Below, piece after piece: positions 6,628 through 13,248 of a stretch of 13,297 nt of DNA. The stretch lies in contig CADBPA010000254.1 of assembly GCA_902796505.1 (NCBI GenBank), positions 1 through 13,297 on the forward strand, given 5' to 3'. Position numbers and translations under genes: made by a program. Position 1 is the first letter of the stretch. Every line of letters begins with the position of its first letter. A model generated the notes under the pieces. That model was not told the origin of the DNA. It saw nothing but the letters and a program-made list of their open reading frames with translations, and ran no database searches. The stretch comes from an uncultured Ruminococcus sp. GTDB taxonomy: Bacteria > Bacillota > Clostridia > Oscillospirales > CAG-272.

Positions 6628-7647
6628 ATGGCAATTCTCGTAACGGGCGGTACCGGTTATATCGGCTCGCATACCGTCGTTGAACTTCTGAACGTCGGCG
6701 AAAAGGTCGTGATCGTCGATAATCTTTCCAACAGCAAGCGCTGTGTGGTAGACCGCATCGAGGCGATCTGCGGCAAGCGCCCGATCTTCATTCAATGCGA
6801 TCTGCTTGATAAAGAAGCGCTGGACCGCGTTTTTTGCGAATATCCCGACATCGACTCGGTGATCCATTTTGCCGGTCTCAAAGCGGTCGGAGAATCCTGC
6901 TCGCTGCCTCTGCTTTACTACCATAACAATCTGACCGGAACGCTGCACCTTCTCGAATGTATGAAGGCGCACGGCGTCAACCGCATCGTCTTCTCCTCGT
7001 CCGCGACCGTCTACGGTATGCCGAAAACCGTTCCGATCCGCGAGGATTTCCCGCTTTCGACGACCAATCCCTACGGCGAGACCAAGCTGATGATCGAGCA
7101 TATTCTGACCGATTGCGCCAAAGCCGATCCCGCGCTGTCCGTCTGCATCCTTCGCTATTTCAACCCGATCGGAGCGCATGAATCCGGAATGATCGGCGAG
7201 GATCCGAAGGGAATTCCGAACAACCTTCTGCCGTACATCGCGAAGGTCGCCGCCGGAAAGCTCGAATGCCTCTCGGTGTTCGGCAACGACTATGACACTC
7301 CGGACGGCACCGGCGTGCGCGATTATATCCACGTCGTCGATCTTGCCAAAGCGCATCTTTCGGCGCTCGATTTCACCAAAGACTTCCACGGAGTCGACTG
7401 CTTCAATATCGGTACCGGAAACGGCTACTCGGTCCTCGAAATGGTCAAAGCCTTCGGCGAAGCGTGGGGCTCGCCGGTCAAATACAAGATCGCACCCCGC
7501 CGCCCCGGCGACATCGCGACCTGCTATGCCGATCCGACCAAGGCAAAGAAAGTCCTCGGTTGGGAAGCAAAGTACGATCTCAAGCGGATGTGCGAGGACT
7601 CCGCCCGCTGGCAGAGACAGAATCCGGACGGATATCCGGACGACTGA
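6628..7647 (+). CDS. galE: UDP-glucose 4-epimerase
   Basis: GalE interconverts UDP-galactose and UDP-glucose in the Leloir pathway and supplies UDP-galactose for surface glycans. This 339-residue protein has the extended SDR fold. The NAD-binding site is TGGTGYIGSH (6-15), with a GalE-type VDNLSNS segment at 30-36. The catalytic groups are the serines of SSSATVYG (Ser123-125), Tyr149 and Lys153 in NPYGETK. Downstream are RYFNPIGAH and the substrate-binding GTGVRDYIHVVDLA segment, both typical of GalE, and the length is normal. GGAGG (6616-6620) lies 7 bases before the ATG. No other gal genes are next to it, which points to a housekeeping or glycan role more than an induced galactose operon. 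It follows the ribosomal cluster with no clear promoter of its own, so it may depend partly on readthrough past the stem-loop at 6543-6577. Confidence 0.96.
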   Translation: MAILVTGGTGYIGSHTVVELLNVGEKVVIVDNLSNSKRCVVDRIEAICGKRPIFIQCDLLDKEALDRVFCEYPDIDSVIHFAGLKAVGESCSLPLLYYHNNLTGTLHLLECMKAHGVNRIVFSSSATVYGMPKTVPIREDFPLSTTNPYGETKLMIEHILTDCAKADPALSVCILRYFNPIGAHESGMIGEDPKGIPNNLLPYIAKVAAGKLECLSVFGNDYDTPDGTGVRDYIHVVDLAKAHLSALDFTKDFHGVDCFNIGTGNGYSVLEMVKAFGEAWGSPVKYKIAPRRPGDIATCYADPTKAKKVLGWEAKYDLKRMCEDSARWQRQNPDGYPDD

Positions 7648-7666
7648 TCGCATCCCCGATCAAAAT

Positions 7667-7703
7667 AAACGGCCGCCAGCGGTGATCCCCCGGCGGCTGT
7701 TTT
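7667..7703 (+). terminator. Intrinsic terminator after galE
   Basis: AAACGGCCGCC (7667-7677) pairs with GGCGGCTGTTT (7692-7702), with one G-U pair, around a 14-base loop. A short TTTT run closes it at 7700-7703. It ends just a few bases before the ribosome site of the next gene, so that gene would be transcribed only by readthrough or from a promoter inside or upstream of this hairpin. Confidence 0.8.
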
Positions 7704-7717
7704 AAAGGAAACAGGCT

Positions 7718-8506
7718 ATGGCATCCTTAAAAGAAAAAAAGTTTTTCCTTCTCGATATGGATGGGACGATCTATCTCGATACCACGCTTTTTGAGGGAAC
7801 GCTCGGCTTTCTTGCCAAGGTGCGCGAAAAGGGCGGAAGGTATCTCTTTGTGACGAACAATTCCTCCAAAGGCGTAGACGCGTACGTCCGAAAACTTGCA
7901 AGCATCGGGATTCCCGCCGCGGAAGAGGATTTTCTGACCTCTACCGACGCGACGATCCTTTACCTGAAACGAAATTATCCCGGAGTACGTTTTTATTCCT
8001 TTGGGACGGCGTCTTTTACCAAACAGCTTCGGGACGCCGGAATCGACGCGGTGACCGAGCGGTGCGAAGGCATCGGCGGCCTCGTCATTTCCAACGACAC
8101 CGAGCTGACCTTCCGTAAACTTGACGACGCCTGCATTCTCCTCGGAGAAGGGGTAGACTATATCGCCACCAATCCCGATTGGACCTGCCCGACCTCCTAC
8201 GGCTATGTGCCGGACTGCGGCTCTTTTTGCGAGATGCTCTACCGCGCGACCGGGAGACGGCCGTTTGTGATCGGCAAACCCCGGCCGGAAATGCTGACGC
8301 TCGCGATGGAGAAATTCGGTTACACGAAAGAGGAAACGCTGATGGTCGGCGACCGTGTGTATACCGATATTGCGGCAGGGTATAACGCCGGCGTCGATAC
8401 CGTCCTCGTCCTTTCGGGAGAAGGCACGCTCGACGATGCGAAAAACACCGATACTCCTCCGACTTATATTATGGCGGACATTTCGGAATTACGTGATAAA
8501 ATCTAA
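7718..8506 (+). CDS. HAD-superfamily phosphatase, subfamily IIA (NagD/p-nitrophenylphosphatase-like)
   Basis: This 262-residue protein is a HAD hydrolase with a type-C2 cap. Motif I is DMDGT (13-17), where Asp13 is the nucleophile and Asp15 the general acid. Motif II is VTNNSS (45-50), motif III is Lys187 in IGKPRPEM, and motif IV is VGDRVYTDIAAG (210-221), with Asp212 and Asp217 for magnesium. The cap contains the typical NPDWTCPTSYGYVPDCGS segment of subfamily IIA. Relatives dephosphorylate small metabolites such as UMP, sugar phosphates or glycolytic side products; the exact substrate cannot be read from the sequence. AAAGGA (7704-7709) is the ribosome site for the ATG at 7718. The gene lies just after the galE terminator, an unusual arrangement for its transcription. 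Confidence 0.93.
   Translation: MASLKEKKFFLLDMDGTIYLDTTLFEGTLGFLAKVREKGGRYLFVTNNSSKGVDAYVRKLASIGIPAAEEDFLTSTDATILYLKRNYPGVRFYSFGTASFTKQLRDAGIDAVTERCEGIGGLVISNDTELTFRKLDDACILLGEGVDYIATNPDWTCPTSYGYVPDCGSFCEMLYRATGRRPFVIGKPRPEMLTLAMEKFGYTKEETLMVGDRVYTDIAAGYNAGVDTVLVLSGEGTLDDAKNTDTPPTYIMADISELRDKI
8475..8502 (+). promoter_or_regulatory. Possible promoter for the aldo/keto reductase gene
   Basis: CGGACA (8475-8480) matches four of six -35 bases, and TAAAAT (8497-8502) with an upstream TG (8494-8495) forms an extended -10 like that of rplU. It lies within the last codons of the HAD gene and would start RNA near 8509. The -10 is good and the -35 is weak. Confidence 0.4.
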
Positions 8507-8545
8507 AAAACAGATAAAATTTGTGGCAGAACAGGAGGCTACTCC

Positions 8546-9658
8546 ATGAAAAAGCACTTTGAAGAGGTCCGGGGAAAACTCGGATTCGGCTGTATGCGCC
8601 TTCCGATGAAGGGAGATGAGGTCGATTACGCCGCGTTTACGAAGATGATCGACGCTTTTCTTGCGGCGGGGTTCAATTACTTCGATACCGCGCGCGTCTA
8701 TATTCAGGGCAAGAGCGAGATCGCGATGCGCGAATGCCTTTGCAAGCGCTATCCGCGCGAGAGTTTTCTGTTCGCCGATAAACTGTCGGAAAGTTGTTTT
8801 GGGACCGAGGAGGACGTCCGTCCTTTCTTTGAGTCGCAGCTGGAATCTACCGGCGCCGGCTATTTCGATTTTTACCTGATGCACGCGCAGAACCGCAACA
8901 ATTATCCGAAATATCAGCAGGCGCGCGCGTATGAGATCGCCGGTGAACTGAAAAAAGAAGGGAAGATCCGCCACGTCGGACTTTCGTTCCACGACACCGC
9001 CGATATTCTCGACCGGATTCTGACCGATCACCCGGAAGTCGAATTCGTTCAGCTTCAATTCAATTATCTCGATCAGAACGATCCCGGCGTACAGAGCAAG
9101 GCCTGCTATGACGTCGCCGTGAAGCACGGCAAGCCGGTCGTGGTCATGGAGCCGGTACGCGGAGGACTTCTTGCCGATCTGTCGGACGAGGCGAAAGCGG
9201 CACTTTCCGCAATCGATGAGGTCAGCCCTGCCGCCGCCGCGATCCGTTATGCGGCAAGTTATGAACAGATCTTTATGGTCCTCTCCGGTATGTCAAACGA
9301 GGAGCAGATGCAGGACAACGTTTCGGCGATGCGCGATTTTTCTCCGTATTCCGAGGAGCAGATCGCCTCGTTTTCCGCAATCTGCGATATTCTGCATTCC
9401 CGTCCCGCCATTCCTTGCACCGCCTGCCGCTATTGCGTGGACGGCTGTCCGAAAAAGATCCTGATCCCCGATCTTTTCGATTGCTACAATCAGAAGATCC
9501 AATACCGCGGCAGACCTTGGGGCGCGTATCATCATAAATTTACCGTCGATCACGGAAAAGCGTCCGAATGCATTCGCTGCGGAAAGTGCGAGAAAAGCTG
9601 CCCGCAGCGCCTTCCGATCCGCGATCTGCTTACAAGGGTAGCCGAAGAGTTTGAATAG
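8546..9658 (+). CDS. Aldo/keto reductase with C-terminal 2x[4Fe-4S] ferredoxin-like domain
   Basis: This 370-residue protein joins an aldo/keto reductase barrel (about 1-275) to a bacterial-ferredoxin-like tail. The reductase tetrad is present: Asp47 and Tyr52 in FDTARVY, Lys79 in FADKL, and His113 in YLMHAQ. The tail has two CxxCxxCxxxCP motifs: Cys291, 294, 297, 301 and Cys342, 345, 348, 352. They should each bind a [4Fe-4S] cluster. The architecture matches the COG1453-type oxidoreductases common in anaerobes, which probably couple NAD(P)H or substrate redox to ferredoxin-like electron carriers. Their natural substrates are not established. AGGAGG (8533-8538) lies 7 bases before the ATG. 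The gene sits between the HAD phosphatase and a PadR regulator in the same direction. No signal peptide is seen, so it is cytoplasmic. Confidence 0.94.
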   Translation: MKKHFEEVRGKLGFGCMRLPMKGDEVDYAAFTKMIDAFLAAGFNYFDTARVYIQGKSEIAMRECLCKRYPRESFLFADKLSESCFGTEEDVRPFFESQLESTGAGYFDFYLMHAQNRNNYPKYQQARAYEIAGELKKEGKIRHVGLSFHDTADILDRILTDHPEVEFVQLQFNYLDQNDPGVQSKACYDVAVKHGKPVVVMEPVRGGLLADLSDEAKAALSAIDEVSPAAAAIRYAASYEQIFMVLSGMSNEEQMQDNVSAMRDFSPYSEEQIASFSAICDILHSRPAIPCTACRYCVDGCPKKILIPDLFDCYNQKIQYRGRPWGAYHHKFTVDHGKASECIRCGKCEKSCPQRLPIRDLLTRVAEEFE

Positions 9659-9670
9659 CTCTTTCAAAAA

Positions 9671-9688
9671 CGCCGGAGCGATCCGGCG
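9671..9688. terminator. GNRA-loop hairpin after the reductase gene
   Basis: CGCCGGA (9671-9677) pairs perfectly with TCCGGCG (9682-9688) around GCGA, a GNRA-type tetraloop. It starts 12 bases after the reductase stop. On the plus strand it has no T run, so termination is doubtful; read from the minus strand it is followed by TTTTT. RNA-end stabilisation is an alternative. Confidence 0.4.
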
Positions 9689-9748
9689 CCGCTTTCCCGG
9701 AACAAGAAAACAGACTTTACCGAAATGACACTTTCAGGAGAAAAACCA

Positions 9749-10102
9749 ATGAGTACCACCAGAGATCTCGTAAACGAAAATCTCAAAAGAGCGTCTTTTG
9801 AAATGATGATCCTTCGCTTTCTCAAGGATGAGGATTGCTACGGCTACGATCTGAAACAGAAGATCGCCGAAAAGAGCGGCGGCGCGGTCTCCCTGACCGA
9901 TTGCGTTCTGTATCCGCCGCTTTACCGTATGATCAAAAGCGGCTATATTTCCGAGCATAAGGAGATCGTCTGCACCAGCCGCGTACGCGTTTACTACCAT
10001 ATCGAACCTGCCGGCGAAAAGCGTCTTGAAGAGCTTTCCGAAGCCTTCCGCGATTACGTCCGGGGCGTTTATAAAATTATGGATTGGGGCAAAAAGGTCT
10101 GA
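9749..10102 (+). CDS. PadR-family transcriptional regulator
   Basis: This 117-residue winged helix-turn-helix protein is of the PadR type. The characteristic opening FEMMILRFLKDEDCYGYDL is near residues 17-35. The recognition region LTDCVLYPPLYRMIKSGYI follows, where relatives have the G-T-LYP-L-RLE pattern, and then the wing with RVRVYYHIEPAGEKRLEEL (80-98). PadR proteins act as dimers and usually repress nearby genes for detoxification or membrane transport. The start at 9749 is set by AGGAG (9736-9740), 8 bases before; an in-frame ATG at 9725 lies upstream of that site. The closest same-strand neighbour is the iron-sulfur reductase gene. No transporter or DUF1700 partner follows; the next feature is a strong terminator. 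Its target may be elsewhere in the genome. The ligand is unknown. Confidence 0.93.
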   Translation: MSTTRDLVNENLKRASFEMMILRFLKDEDCYGYDLKQKIAEKSGGAVSLTDCVLYPPLYRMIKSGYISEHKEIVCTSRVRVYYHIEPAGEKRLEELSEAFRDYVRGVYKIMDWGKKV

Positions 10103-10116
10103 GTTTTCTTTTTTAT

Positions 10117-10149
10117 GAAAATCACCTGCCGGAACGGCAGGTGATTTTC
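10117..10149. terminator. Strong bidirectional terminator
   Basis: GAAAATCACCTGCCG (10117-10131) pairs perfectly over 15 bp with CGGCAGGTGATTTTC (10135-10149) around a GAA triloop. The stem itself ends in TTTT on both strands. It lies between the convergent padR and DUF1294 genes and should end transcription from each side. Confidence 0.9.
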
Positions 10150-10151
10150 GT

Positions 10152-10433
10152 TTATTGTCTTTGGATCAGAAGCGCGATCAGCGCCGCGGTGTGAAGCAGG
10201 ATCGAAAGCAGATTGACCGCGTGAAAATACCAATGTTTCGTCTTGTGGTGAAAGAGAAACATGGCCGCGTATCCGCCGTATCCCCCGCCGAGCAGGGAGA
10301 TGCCGAGGAGTACCGCTTCCGGCGTGCGCCATTTTCCGCGTTTTGCCTTTCGCTTGTCCGCCGCGTAGAGAAAGAGGGCGATCAGCGAGGCGATCAAAAG
10401 CCACGCGGGGTAGAGAAGGATCGGATCCTTCAT
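10152..10433 (-). CDS. DUF1294 membrane protein
   Basis: This 93-residue integral membrane protein belongs to the DUF1294 family. The family core is visible as YAADKRKAKRGKWRTPEAVLL (about 23-43), followed by GGGYGGYAAMFLFHHKTKHWYF (about 49-70). Hydrophobic helices lie near 5-23, 40-62 and 72-90. The conserved charged DKRKA and HHKT segments sit at the membrane edges. DUF1294 proteins have no known biochemical role; in other bacteria the domain can be fused to a cold-shock domain. Its start overlaps the stop of the DUF2188 gene by 4 bases (TGA/ATG), so the two are translationally coupled. It is the last gene of the minus-strand operon and ends next to the strong terminator at 10117-10149. 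Confidence 0.88.
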   Translation of the reverse strand: MKDPILLYPAWLLIASLIALFLYAADKRKAKRGKWRTPEAVLLGISLLGGGYGGYAAMFLFHHKTKHWYFHAVNLLSILLHTAALIALLIQRQ

Positions 10434-10639
10434 TTTTTCGTATAATCCTGTTTGCGGATCTTGCCGTCCACCTTGTGGATGACGATGTTGCCTTCCTGAT
10501 TTCCGGCGACGGTTTTGGCATAGGCGATCGCCTCTTTCTGCGTGTCAAAAAGCTTCAGCGCTTTTTCCGCCTTTTCGCCTTTGACCTGCCACTTTCCGTC
10601 GTCGTTCAGCGAAATATGATATTTTTGTCCGATAGCCAT
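10430..10639 (-). CDS. DUF2188 domain protein
   Basis: This is a 69-residue basic, soluble protein. YHISLNDDGKWQVKGEKAEKALKLFDTQKEAIAYAKTVAGNQEGNIVIHKVDGKIRKQDY carries the DUF2188 pattern: a W-V beta strand, then F-T-K-E-A helix, then a hydrophobic strand with HK and DG-I. This suggests a compact beta-alpha-beta fold covering the whole protein. Function is unknown for the family; small stand-alone copies are common in bacteria. AGGAGA (minus strand, 10645-10650) lies 5 bases before the ATG. It follows the ADP-ribosylglycohydrolase-like gene by 30 bases and overlaps DUF1294 by 4, so all three probably share one transcript. No link to a specific pathway can be drawn. Confidence 0.85.
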   Translation of the reverse strand: MAIGQKYHISLNDDGKWQVKGEKAEKALKLFDTQKEAIAYAKTVAGNQEGNIVIHKVDGKIRKQDYTKK

Positions 10640-10669
10640 AACTGTCTCCTATGACGTTGTGAAACAGAT

Positions 10670-12151
10670 TTAACCGAGAAGGATCAGGGGGATATACGTG
10701 ACGGTCGGGCGCTGAGCGGTAACGACTTCGACGGCGATGCGGTTGATCGGAGCGACGGTCTCGCCTGCTGTGATCGTATAGGTCTCTTCCACTTCAAGAA
10801 GATTGTGCGAATTGCCGTGGCAGAGGAAGAGCGCGTTTTTGCCGCCGGAGACGGTGAAGCCTTCCGGCAGGATCCAGCGCAGGGAGAGATTGTAGGGATT
10901 GTTGCCGAGCGTCATATCGTGGTTATGGAAGCGAAGGGTGACCTTCTTGCTTTCGCCGGGAGCGATGTCCGGCGCGCCGTCCCAGATCACGGTCGCGGTC
11001 GCAAAGAGGAATTCGTGCGTGAAGGAGTAGGGTTTGAGATTCTCAAGCTCATGCTTGATGCCGGTGCAGAGATCGCGGTCCACGCGGCAGTCGGCTTTCA
11101 GCACTTCCAGAATGTTTTCGGGGATCTGCTGCTCGCCGTCGGTGATCTCCACGTCCGCGCGGTTGGCGATCAGCATCACGGGCGTCTGTCGGACGGTGCG
11201 GTCGGTCAGCGCAGTGCAGTTTGCGGGAATATCCAGACAGACCGCGCGGTTGAGCGAGATGGTGACGATGGCGTCGCCGAGATAACTGCTCCAGTCTTCG
11301 GGAATGCCTTTTGTGCCGTAGAGAATGCCGAGCGTCGCTCCGACGGTCGCGCCGGTGCAGTCGGTGTCGTCACCGCAGTTGATGGCGGTGATCATGGATT
11401 TCTTGAAATCGCCTTCGCCGTAAAGCAGTCCGAGAACGGTATAGGCGACGTTGGAGGGAGCTTCAAACCAGCCGTCTCCGATGTCCGCGTTCATCTGCTG
11501 GATGATATTGCGCGCCTCTTTCGGATCGACCTTTGCGTCGTAAAGCTCGATCACACGGCGGACGGAGGTGGCAAGGCGGCTGTTTTCGGGGATCATACCG
11601 AGCGCGACGTCGATGCAGGAACGCACGTCGTTCAGCACGAAAGCCGAGGACTGCATCGCGGCAACGAAAGCGGCGGCGATCGTTCCTTCACCGGCGCCGT
11701 GATCGACCTTCGCGTCCTCTACGGCGTATTTGGCGGCGATATCCGGGCAGGCGGGAGCGAGAGAAGCCCAGATCTCGGTGCGGATCCATGCGCCGTTGGA
11801 ATGCTTCCAGCTGTTGTTATAGTCGCCGGACATCGGGGCGGGAATACCGCGCTGAAGATTGACCTTGCCGATGCCGTATTCATTCCAGTAGGGAACGATG
11901 AAGCTGCACCAGAATTCGCTGAGCTTTTTGCAATCCAGACCGTAAGGCCCGACGCGTTCCACGGCGTTCAGCCAGACAAGCTGCAGATCGAGGTCGTCGT
12001 TCGGCAGGACCTCGTTCGGCTTGGTCACAAATCCCTGAATATCCTGCATTTCGCGGCGGCCTTCATAGGGCGTTCCCATCGTGCCGCCGATGTTTTTGCC
12101 GAGCCAGCAGGCGTATACTTTGTCACGGAAAATTTTTGAATTGAGTTTCAT
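10670..12151 (-). CDS. ADP-ribosylglycohydrolase-family protein with C-terminal beta domain
   Basis: This 493-residue protein has a DraG/ARH-type all-helical domain (about 5-300). The metal sites are visible: NDDLDLQ at 51-57 (Asp52, Asp53, Asp55) and NCGDDTDCTGATVGATLG at 258-275 (Asp261, Asp262, Asp264). DraG-family enzymes use two magnesium ions to cleave N- or O-glycosidic ADP-ribose bonds; some relatives act on other nucleosides. The remaining 190 residues are rich in beta strands and resemble an immunoglobulin-like sandwich (for example PGESKKVTLRFHN and LSLRWILPEGFTV). That part is not found in minimal DraG proteins and may bind a substrate or partner. The start at 12151 is set by GGAG 7 bases upstream; an upstream ATG would lie at the promoter. 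There is no signal peptide. The true substrate is unknown. Confidence 0.88.
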   Translation of the reverse strand: MKLNSKIFRDKVYACWLGKNIGGTMGTPYEGRREMQDIQGFVTKPNEVLPNDDLDLQLVWLNAVERVGPYGLDCKKLSEFWCSFIVPYWNEYGIGKVNLQRGIPAPMSGDYNNSWKHSNGAWIRTEIWASLAPACPDIAAKYAVEDAKVDHGAGEGTIAAAFVAAMQSSAFVLNDVRSCIDVALGMIPENSRLATSVRRVIELYDAKVDPKEARNIIQQMNADIGDGWFEAPSNVAYTVLGLLYGEGDFKKSMITAINCGDDTDCTGATVGATLGILYGTKGIPEDWSSYLGDAIVTISLNRAVCLDIPANCTALTDRTVRQTPVMLIANRADVEITDGEQQIPENILEVLKADCRVDRDLCTGIKHELENLKPYSFTHEFLFATATVIWDGAPDIAPGESKKVTLRFHNHDMTLGNNPYNLSLRWILPEGFTVSGGKNALFLCHGNSHNLLEVEETYTITAGETVAPINRIAVEVVTAQRPTVTYIPLILLG

Positions 12152-12182
12152 GGAACCTCTCCTTTTTTGTTCGGTTGCTTCC

Positions 12183-12211
12183 ATTATAAAAGATTCGTGT
12201 GCGAAAGTCAA
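12183..12211 (-). promoter_or_regulatory. Promoter of the ADP-ribosylglycohydrolase operon
   Basis: On the minus strand TTGACT (12206-12211) and a perfect TATAAT (12183-12188) are separated by exactly 17 bp. RNA should start near 12176, giving a leader of about 25 bases with AGGAGAGG as ribosome site. It is near consensus. Confidence 0.88.
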
Positions 12212-12221
12212 GTGCCTTTGT

Positions 12222-12240
12222 AAATTTCGGATCGAAATTT
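12222..12240. promoter_or_regulatory. Perfect palindrome upstream of the ADP-ribosylglycohydrolase promoter, operator-like
   Basis: AAATTTCG (12222-12229), GAT, CGAAATTT (12233-12240) is a perfect 8-bp inverted repeat. It lies 10 bp upstream of the minus-strand -35 box and between two divergent promoters, a usual place for an activator or repressor site. It has no T run and no gene ends here, so it is not a terminator. The bound protein is unknown. Confidence 0.5.
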
Positions 12241-12294
12241 GCGGGAACGGTTCGGATGAAACGCGGAGAATTTTTTCATAATCCGTTTAAACCG

Positions 12295-12323
12295 TTGCAA
12301 TTTGCCGCAAAATGATGTATGAT
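12295..12323 (+). promoter_or_regulatory. Promoter of the DUF2238-like gene
   Basis: TTGCAA (12295-12300) and TATGAT (12318-12323) are 17 bp apart, giving a start near 12330 and a short leader with AAAGGA as ribosome site. The 8-bp palindrome GTTTAAAC (12285-12292) lies just upstream of the -35. Confidence 0.65.
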
Positions 12324-12353
12324 AAAAAAGCACGCATGGAAAGGAAATAAAAA

Positions 12354-13136
12354 ATGAACGTTTTTCAGAATCTCAAGCGCCGCCTGCTCTCCGACCGCCC
12401 CCTCGCTTTCCTCCTCGCCCTTTACGCCGCGTTTTGCCTTATGACGGGAATCTACTTCGCCGTGAAGGAGAACATGGGAGGCGCCATCGCCGGTTTTCTG
12501 TTCCTGCTCTTTATTCCGGCGTTTCTTCTCGCGGAAGCCTTGCTGAAGCTTCGCGCTCCGTTTTTGTTCTCCGGTCTGCTTTTTCTGCTGATTTTCCTCG
12601 GCTTGCTCGGAAAAGCGTACGATCTTTACGTCCGCATCCCCTACCTCGATCTGGTTCAGCACTTTCTCACGGGCGTGCTCGCGGCGGCGTTCGGCTTCGG
12701 GTGGATGAAACGCTTGCTTCACAGCAGGGAAGACCGGGCGCATTTTCTGCCCTGCCTCCTTTTCGCGTTTGCTTTCGCCATGGGGATCGCCGCGATGTGG
12801 GAATTGTTTGAGTATTCGGTCAGCGCGATCCTCGGCGCGGATCTTCAGGAGGACACGGTCGTATATTCCTTCCGTTCCTATTATCTTTCCGGCACGCACG
12901 CGCACGCGAAACTCATAGACGGTATCCGCCGCACGACGATCAGTTTTCAGGACGGCGGCAGCCTGACCTTTGACGGCTACCTCGATCTCGGTCTGATCGA
13001 TACGATCGGCGATATGGCGATCTGCCTCGGCGGAACGCTCCTCTTTTCCGCTCTGGCGATCTTTTCTCGCGCTTTTGCGCCGAAGATCGGGGAAGCGCTG
13101 ATCCCGCGGCAAGTCCGCTCCGGGGACGGGGATTGA
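12354..13136 (+). CDS. DUF2238/YjdF-like integral membrane protein
   Basis: This 260-residue protein has about six predicted membrane helices (near 17-35, 42-62, 69-88, 99-117, 132-155 and 221-240). Conserved polar residues lie in or next to the helices: D99-L-V-Q-H103-F in DLVQHFLTG, W149-E150-L-F-E153-Y, D163-L-Q-E-D167, and D216-T-I-G-D220. This scatter of acidic residues and histidine matches the DUF2238 (YjdF) family as I recall it, where the WELFEY and DT-x2-D segments are shared. The clustered acidic residues and histidine could form a metal or ion site, but the function is not established. The segment near 168-210 is a polar loop with HAHAK. AAAGGAA (12340-12346) precedes the ATG. It has its own promoter, and a hairpin array follows 3 bases after its stop. 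Confidence 0.78.
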   Translation: MNVFQNLKRRLLSDRPLAFLLALYAAFCLMTGIYFAVKENMGGAIAGFLFLLFIPAFLLAEALLKLRAPFLFSGLLFLLIFLGLLGKAYDLYVRIPYLDLVQHFLTGVLAAAFGFGWMKRLLHSREDRAHFLPCLLFAFAFAMGIAAMWELFEYSVSAILGADLQEDTVVYSFRSYYLSGTHAHAKLIDGIRRTTISFQDGGSLTFDGYLDLGLIDTIGDMAICLGGTLLFSALAIFSRAFAPKIGEALIPRQVRSGDGD

Positions 13137-13138
13137 AA

Positions 13139-13248
13139 ATTGTCCCTTCGGGACAGCTATATTTCTCGCTGGCGCGAGAAGTTATATTTTTCAAGTTATA
13201 TTGTCCCTTCGGGACAGTTATATTTCTCGCTGACGCGAGAAGTTATAT
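13139..13248. repeat. Tandem two-hairpin repeat, two copies at 61-bp period
   Basis: A 49-bp unit occurs at 13139-13187 and 13200-13248 with two differences. Each unit holds TGTCCC-TTC-GGGACA, then an AT-rich linker, then TTCTCGC-(TGGC or TGAC)-GCGAGAA, and ends in GTTATAT. One difference is in the linker and one in the second loop; both stems are unchanged. The copies are separated by a 12-base AT-rich spacer. No open reading frame of note covers it. It starts 2 bases after the stop of the upstream membrane-protein gene. Confidence 0.9.

Noticed and set aside
6481..7653. 390-codon open frame on the minus strand opposite galE
   Set aside because: It is antisense to a galE with intact NAD-binding and catalytic motifs and shows no family features.
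10805..12139. 444-codon open frame on the plus strand opposite the ADP-ribosylglycohydrolase gene
   Set aside because: The minus-strand gene has a strong promoter, a ribosome site and both metal motifs. The plus frame has none of these and looks like a shadow.
10430..12151. Toxin-antitoxin or ADP-ribosylation defence system
   Set aside because: A DraG-family enzyme next to small DUF genes invites this idea, but no ADP-ribosyltransferase or toxin-like gene is present and DUF2188 and DUF1294 are not known toxin partners.
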